Shown: positions 58,460 through 64,000 of the stretch, piece after piece
How positions within the stretch are numbered: the stretch's first letter is position 1
Layout: each line of letters starts with the position of its first letter
DNA from: Panulirus ornatus
Lineage: Eukaryota > Arthropoda > Malacostraca > Decapoda > Palinuridae
Length of the DNA stretch: 64,000 nucleotides
Direction of reading: 5' to 3'
NCBI RefSeq assembly: GCF_036320965.1
Contig: NC_092226.1
Span: forward strand, 24,428,502 to 24,492,501
Translations under genes and position numbers: made by a program
The notes under the pieces: model-generated
Seen by the model: only the letters and a program-made list of their open reading frames with translations
Databases searched by the model: none
Told to the model about the DNA's origin: nothing

Positions 58460-58460
<1 letters not shown>

Positions 58461-58463
<3 letters not shown>

Positions 58464-59573
58464 GATTTGTATGTAGCATTTATGGATCTGGAGAAGGCAT
58501 ATGATAGAGTTGATAGAGATGCTCTGTGGAAGGTATTAAGAATATATGGTGTGGGAGGCAAGTTGTTAGAAGCAGTGAAAAGTTTTTATCGAGGATGTAA
58601 GGCATGTGTACGTGTAGGAAGAGAGGAAAGTGATTGGTTCTCAGTGAATGTAGGTTTGCGGCAGGATTGTGTGATGTCTCCATGGTTGTTTAATTTGTTT
58701 ATGGATGGGGTGGTTAGGGAGGTGAATGCAAGAGTTTTGGAAAGAGGGGCAAGTATGAAGTCTGTTGGGGATGAGAGAGCTTGGGAAGTGAGTCAGTTGT
58801 TGTTCGCTGATGATACAGCGCTGGTGGCTGATTCATGTGAGAAACTGCAGAAGCTGGTGACTGAGTTTGGTAAAGTGTGTGAAAGAAGAAAGTTAAGAGT
58901 AAATGTGAATAAGAGCAAGGTAATTAGGTACAGTAGGGTTGAGGGTCAAGTCAATTGGGAGGTGAGTTTGAATGGAGAAAAACTGGAGGAAGTGAAGTGT
59001 TTTAGATATCTGGGAGTGGATCTGGCAGCGGATGGAACCATGGAAGCGGAAGTGGATCATAGGGTGGGGGAGGGGGCGAAAATTCTAGGAGCCTTGAAGA
59101 ATGTGTGGAAGTCGAGAACATTATCTCGGAAAGCAAAAATGGGTATGTTTGAAGGAATAGTGGTTCCAACAATGTTGTATGGTTGCGAGGCGTGGACTAT
59201 GGATAGAGTTGTGCGCAGGAGGATGGATGTGCTGGAAATGAGATGTTTGAGGACAATGTGTGGTGTGAGGTGGTTTGATCGAGTAAGTAACGTAAGGGTA
59301 AGAGAGATGTGTGGAAATAAAAAGAGCGTGGTTGAGAGAGCAGAAGAGGGTGTTTTGAAATGGTTCGGGCACATGGAGAGAATGAGTGAGGAAAGATTGA
59401 CCAAGAGAATATATGTGTCAGAGGTGGAGGGAACGAGGAGAAGAGGGAGACCAAATTGGAGGTGGAAAGATGGAGTGAAAAAGATTTTGTGTGATCGGGG
59501 CCTGAACATGCAGGAGGGTGAAAGGAGGGCAAGGAATAGAGTGAATTGGAGCGATGTGGTATACCGGGGTTGA
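58461..59573 (+). CDS. LINE reverse transcriptase, C-terminal 370 residues (no own promoter)
   Basis: This open frame begins at the in-frame ATG of MDLYVAFMDLEKAYDRV. The frame runs further upstream, to 58317, but that part translates the TA tract and the ~150 bp repeat and is not element protein. Residue positions: motif A AFMDLEKAYD at 6-15 (catalytic Asp 9); motif B region LRQDCVMSPW at 66-75; motif C FADDTALV at 115-122 (Asp 117 and 118); thumb block FRYLGVDLAADGTME; LYGCEAWTMD; C-terminal RGLNMQEGERRARNRVNW. Asp 69 replaces the Gly expected in LRQGC, which may impair activity. The family enzyme reverse-transcribes LINE RNA at the nicked target. Without endonuclease or fingers this fragment cannot be autonomous. 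Confidence 0.85.
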
Positions 59574-59759
59574 CGTGCTGTTAGTGGATTGAATCAAGGC
59601 ATGTGAAGCGTCTGGGGTAAACCATGGAAAGCTGTGTAGGTATGTATATTTGCGTGTGTGGACGTATGTATATACATGTGTATGGGGGTGGGTTGGGCCA
59701 TTTCTTTCGTCTGTTTCCTTGCGCTACCTCGCAAACGCGGGAGACAGCGACAAAGCAAA
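58461..59759 (+). mobile_element. RTE-like LINE, 5'-truncated, best-preserved copy
   Basis: About 1.3 kb from RT motif A to the 3' tail. It includes an uninterrupted coding part, a 186 bp 3' UTR (ggcatgtgaagcg, ccatggaaagc), the tail gcgctacctcgcaaacgcgg (59721-59740), and a (TA)n tract. A TA tract also precedes it. Endonuclease and RT fingers are absent, as expected for target-primed insertion that stopped early. It serves as the reference for the other seven copies. Confidence 0.93.
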
Positions 59760-59770
59760 ATATATATATA

Positions 59771-59857
<87 letters not shown>
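59760..59857 (+). repeat. (TA)n microsatellite, LINE 3' tail
   Basis: TA tract with one ttttat interruption near 59775. Confidence 0.97.
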
Positions 59858-59860
<3 letters not shown>

Positions 59861-60210
59861 GGCTCTGTTTAACAGTCACACTTATTGCTTCATTCACAAA
59901 GAGCTGAGCTGCCTTCTGTTATCTCTACCATAACCTCTCACAACCAGTAGACTGGATCACTGTCGTGACGCAGACATCATTTTTCGATCATCGTGTATCA
60001 CGGTCTCTCTCTCCTCACGTCTCCAGCGAACTTTACATAACGTTTCACAACTTAATGGCTGGAAATCACTGGGCAAGAAATGTTTCATAGTTTCTCACGC
60101 GCACGGCGTTTGATGAATCGTCTCGCAGTTCTGGCAGCGAGATCAAAAAGCCTTTTGAGTTGCAGTTGTGCGGGTAAGAAAAACAAAATGTCTCCTTGGT
60201 TATGAAATCC

Positions 60211-60212
<2 letters not shown>
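59858..60212. other. Unassigned sequence
   Basis: Nothing recognised. Confidence 0.4.

Positions 60213-60254
<42 letters not shown>
60213..60254 (+). repeat. (TG)n microsatellite, CR1-type tail
   Basis: Pure TG tract; on the minus strand it is a (CA)n tail of the adjoining LINE. Confidence 0.96.
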
Positions 60255-60257
<3 letters not shown>

Positions 60258-60790
60258 TACCTATTTGTACTGTACGGGGAGGTAGTGTTACAATTGTGGG
60301 GCCCCATCTTTTGAACTTTATCAAGTCATGCAATTTTTAAGAATTAGGTACGTAGTCCATACCCATAGTCTCATGGTTCAGCTGCCATTCATCCACTACC
60401 TCTTGTTGTTCTTTCCTTACAACTTTCGAAGAACTGTTGACTTCCTACTTCATCAACCAGATTCAAAATCTTAATAGTTGGGATTAGGTCACTCCTCACT
60501 CTTCTTTCTTCCAAGGCTGACAGATTTAAGGCCTCTACCCTCTCCCTACAACTCGACTCTCTTAATCATAACATTGTTTTAGTTGCCCTACGCTGAACCT
60601 TCTCTATTTGTTCTTTGTGTCTATTTAAGTAGGGTGACCAAACGTGAGAATCATATTCCAGATTTGGCTTTTATGTACGATATGAACAGCTTGCTGAACA
60701 CATTCTTATCCATGTAATTCAATGCAGTTTTGATATTTGCCGATAGACAGTTTGTGTCCTTTACTCTTCTCCTCATATGGGACTCCGGCG
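60255..60790 (-). mobile_element. CR1/L2-type LINE 3' end with (CA)n tail
   Basis: Minus-strand reading, with frameshifts: SHVWSPYLNRHKEQIEKVQR near 60655-60590, ALNLSALEERRVRSDLIPTI near 60515-60465, KILNLVDEV, and WMAAEP near 60385. The 3' UTR starts near 60330 and ends at a CA tract. These are the RT thumb blocks (WSPY, QRRAT, RRxRSDLI) in order. The CA-repeat tail and adjoining taattacctatttgt word match a repeat I recall as widespread in decapods. Confidence 0.87.
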
Positions 60791-60819
60791 ACAGCCTAGG
60801 GCCCATACTGGGAGATGGT

Positions 60820-61060
60820 GATAGCAGGTGGTTTGAGGATGTATTTACTGGTATCAGGTGGAAGATCGTGATATTAGGTGACAGGTTGTCCTATCAGGTG
60901 ACTGATAATGGCATCAGGTGACAGGTAATGAGAACAGGTGGCAGATAGTGGTATGAGATATCAGATTGTGATATCATATGACAGTTAGTGACGTCAAGAT
61001 GCAGATAGGGATGTTAGGTGACGTATAGTTACAGCATTGACAGGTAGAGGCATTAGATGA
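60820..61060 (+). repeat. Degenerate ~23 bp minisatellite
   Basis: Units near atcaggtgacagatagtgat, with about nine diverged copies. Clearest at 60870-60980 and decaying to the right. Confidence 0.8.
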
Positions 61061-61635
61061 CGTTATATAGGATATCTTTGGTACCAAGATGTACCTGGAA
61101 ATGTATATGAGTGACATTACCAGATCGAGTGATATGACTGACATTACCATGTTCAGGGTAGTGACATTATTGACAGTAACTGGTTGTTTAGTAGATAGTA
61201 TCGCCAGTTGTTACAGAACACACTGGCAAGGATAGATATAAGGTCCAAGGGCTATAGTGTTATGAGTCCCCAGACAGTGAGGTGGTCGTAAGTATATTGG
61301 TTTGGCTTGGCTGTAAGATTATGTTGACTTAGAGGAAAGTGTCAGAAGGGTACGATCTTTGTTCAAAGTCTCGGACTGTTCTGTAAGTTCAGGAAAGACG
61401 AGGGGAAAATACATACAGGGTTAACGTGATTGTGCTGTTGTTATCGAAGTGATTACGCTGGCTGCCAGACAGCATGGCTTGTCGTGGCTCCTCTTCTCTT
61501 CTGTTTATCTCCAATGAGGTTCCAGTCGGTCTGGTGAGGTTTGGTCTGGAGGCTGGGTGAATAAACCTCCTGTTAGGTTATGGTCCTTGCGTAACCCAAA
61601 AGAGCAAAGAAATGATGATGGGTGTTATCACGCGG
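61061..61635. other. Unassigned sequence
   Basis: Nothing recognised. Confidence 0.4.
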
Positions 61636-61854
61636 TTAATTCTTTAAAGTTGTAACGCTTTTCATGATGCTGGTTAATCCTGTTTGGGAAATGGTGTCCC
61701 TGGGAGGCAGCTTATCCCACAGGGCACGGCGTTCTTGAAAACACTGTTCACACATCGGTCGGATCTGCGAACACTGGGGACATAAAGAGAACTTTCTCAA
61801 TGTCTCTAAAAGATGAGACGTCTTGGTCTTTAAGGAAGTTCTTAGTTTTTGCAT
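61636..61854 (-). other. 72-codon open frame with CxxC pair, unassigned
   Basis: The minus-strand frame begins MQKLRTSLKT and contains CPQC and CEQC separated by about eight residues (LCPQCSQIRPMCEQCF), a zinc-ribbon-like spacing. It ends with IMKSVTTLKN and a TAA. An in-frame TAA occurs nine codons before the ATG. No family recognised; it could be an exon or a small relic. Confidence 0.3.
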
Positions 61855-63216
61855 GTAATTTTCAGGAGATAAGAATTCTTAAGGAGTGTCAAAAACGTAA
61901 CTCAAACACCGTAACTCTGTCTGATAATTCTGGGAAGGTTATTAGCGTCAAAGTGATGTCTCGAAAAGTGAGAGTAATTCAGTTAAATGGACATAAATCT
62001 AGAAATAAGTTCTTTGCAAGTCACTTTTTGCTGTAAAGACGTACTGCTTTTTGTAAGAACTTCGCGGACGAGAACTGAATTATCTGTCTGGCCAATCTTC
62101 GGCAAGTGTCGTCGTATTTCTGACGGTTTGCAAAATGAATTGTAATAGGTAGTCCTCGTATGGTGTTCGTCCCGTTAACGAAAGTACTGTCAGTGGGATT
62201 TCTTTAACTTTTAAGTTATACGTCTGAGAAAGAAAAGGGAAAAAAACATAGCAAATGCTCCTTTTTCATTTTCTTTTAAACGCATCTTCTCAAGCTGTGT
62301 TCGAGTATGGTAATTATTCGTCAGTATTCCTGTCCGTTCGCTTTCTTTTGTTGCTCATTTTACATTAATCATTTTACATGATTTACAGACCGTTTAATAT
62401 CGTGTACTTCCACAAGCGAGCGCGTCTTCAAAAAGCTTTTGTAGATCAAAGAATTAACCTTATAATTAGATACAGTTGCTGAAGACGTTTTTTGTTTGTC
62501 CTAAAGTTAAATGAAGAACCCAGTTTCCTCAACAGTGTATGAATATTTAGGTTTAAATGTTTGATGAATGAGGACATTAGGTAGTGCATCTGTACGGCTT
62601 CTAGTGGAATACCAACTGATAAAAAAGTTATGAGAGAAGAATTTAAGAAATGATCGTGGGAGTGAATACTTGAATTAAGAAGTGAATGAAGAGGGACAGA
62701 TTCTGATACGTGAATGATTGATATTTTGTAAACCACATTGTGTTCTTTAAGGTTGCCTGATGTAGGTAAGTGTGCTGGTTCACGATTCCCTGATGGTTCA
62801 CATCTGTGTCAATTTTGAAGGAAATGAACATTGTTGGGTTAACAGAAGTGTGTGGGACCTTACCCAATTTTTGCCATGACCAAATGCCTGGCTTGAGTAC
62901 GTCCAAGTTAAATCCTGATGGACATTATTCGTCTCTCTCTCTTCTCCAGTTATCTCCTTTTAACGACAGAGCGAAATTTGCCAGAGGTCACCACTTCAAC
63001 CGGAATTTTTCATGTCATGGTGGAACTTGATATGGAAAGGTACAGTGGTCGCACAAACCACAGCCGCGTCGCCGCTTTTAAAGTTTTTGACCCGTCATGC
63101 AGTTTTTGAATCACTTGTATATAACTCTTGTGACAGGAGAGTCTGTGACGCATTATCATATTCTGTGTCGTCTTCCCGGCTTCTTAACCTACTGATATAG
63201 ACTTATGATGAACCTT

Positions 63217-63221
<5 letters not shown>
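61855..63221. other. Unassigned sequence
   Basis: Minus frames at 62446-62736 and 62643-62906 and a plus frame at 61800-62036 are protein-like in composition but have no recognised domain. No support for a gene model. Confidence 0.35.

Positions 63222-63263
<42 letters not shown>
63222..63263 (+). repeat. (TA)n microsatellite
   Basis: Pure TA tract. No element tail motif was seen on either side. Confidence 0.96.
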
Positions 63264-63266
<3 letters not shown>

Positions 63267-63854
63267 ATACCCCGAAAAGTACCGAATGTTAAACTTATGA
63301 AAGACTTAGGATTAATTTTGTTATCTCTTTTCATCTGTTGGTTACGACGGAGGTTATTATAACACATTCATTCATCTCGTTTATACTACTGAGACTGTCT
63401 TTTGCTTTTTAGAAGACTCGAGTGTGTTTGTGATAAGATCAGACTTTTTGTGAAGAGTCTGCATCGAAGTTTCGAATTACTGACCAGTACACTCATTATT
63501 TTATGATGAAAAGCATAAAAGAACATTGATCTGAGCTCTAATTTCTGTCGTTCCATCTATAGAAAGCAAAACAAGGAACATGAAATGAGATTTATATTCC
63601 AAGGTACATGATGAAATCCTCTTCATCTTTTGGTAATATCTCGAGTCATTACAGACACTTGCTATTTGAAGCTTGTGGTCGTGTGTCCTGCTGGAATATG
63701 GATAGCAAGTACATTGGTGAGCACTGTCAGACATGTGACACTCTCTGTGGACACACAGTGACGGTAACACACTACAGACGCACTAATTATACCAGAAACT
63801 TTTGAGGTTAAAATTACGGAAGCGATAAATTTCGTATGAGCGTGTCATTCATCT
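63264..63854. other. Unassigned sequence
   Basis: Nothing recognised. Confidence 0.4.
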
Positions 63855-64000
63855 CTCGTTCTTGTGAAAATTTTGTAAGATGGTGTAATTTTTTTTTCTT
63901 TTTGTAAAAGTTTTGGAAGGCTGTGTCAATTTTCTTTCGTTTTTAAGAGATTTTGTGAGACTCTCTTTTCTTTGTAAAAATTTTGGAAGGCTGTGTCAAT
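63855..64000 (+). repeat. Degenerate ~36 bp minisatellite at right edge
   Basis: The block ttttggaaggctgtgtcaat occurs at 63910 and 63981, with weaker versions (ttttgtaagatggtgtaat, ttttgtgagactctct) between and before. Period is about 36 bp and four units are visible. The array probably continues beyond the window. Confidence 0.75.

Noticed and set aside
58317..58460. N-terminal 48 codons in frame with the RT segment
   Set aside because: They translate the ~150 bp repeat and the (TA)n tract (Tyr-Ile runs). They are not part of the LINE protein.
1..64000. A multi-gene system such as a defence island or biosynthetic cluster
   Set aside because: No intact host genes are visible. Every well-supported coding signal belongs to a retrotransposon fragment.

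Overview
The window looks like intergenic or intronic DNA from a large animal genome, most probably a decapod crustacean. Three things point there: very long (GA)n, (TA)n and (CA)n microsatellites, dense decayed non-LTR retrotransposons of types common in decapods, and no bacterial-style gene packing. My recollection is that the RTE-like element with the tail motif GCGTTAGCGAGGTAGCG is abundant in spiny-lobster-type genomes; that is memory, not a search result. I found no convincing host protein-coding gene, rRNA or intact tRNA gene, and no CRISPR array or operon.

The supportable content is transposable elements and tandem repeats. (1) Eight copies of an RTE-like LINE: 1-720(-), 3095-4700(-), 8178-8500(-), 11885-12500(+), 39814-40610(-), 43559-44420(-), 45958-46435(-) and 58461-59759(+). 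The last keeps a 370-codon open reading frame from RT motif A to the C-terminus. (2) Seven degenerate CR1/L2-type LINE fragments: 11445-11884(-), 20480-21300(+), 35000-35490(-), 41370-42170(+), 52265-52775(-), 53205-53850(-) and 60255-60790(-). (3) A long decayed minus-strand LINE at 48850-52255. In order it carries a 2A-like motif, an endonuclease start, an RT domain and a C-terminus; a second copy of its 3' end lies at 55075-55195. (4) A jockey-like EN/RT fragment at 25130-26620(+) and an RNase H-bearing fragment at 24370-24985(-). (5) Short elements: a SINE at 7877-8110(+) and 43373-43500(-) that shares its 3' tail with the RTE-like LINE, a second ~150 bp repeat at 43188-43336 and 58252-58382, and tRNA-derived SINEs near 44430-44800.

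The rest is microsatellite, minisatellite and unassigned sequence. The minisatellites are 6311-6600, 14340-14580, 15790-16100, 17340-17460, 22780-23080, 30080-30550, 30830-31085, 32950-33440, 34240-34640, 37050-37510, 41721-42105, 42495-42635, 60820-61060 and 63855-64000. Some unassigned stretches, notably 55400-57410(-) and 61636-61854(-), keep partly open frames and may be old pseudogenes of unknown origin.

There is no cooperating gene system here. The interesting biology is among the repeats: LINE/SINE tail sharing, elements bounded on both sides by (TA)n tracts, a 27 bp minisatellite that arose inside a LINE reverse-transcriptase C-terminus, a 2A-like motif with a changed terminal residue, and one minisatellite unit present at two loci 26 kb apart.
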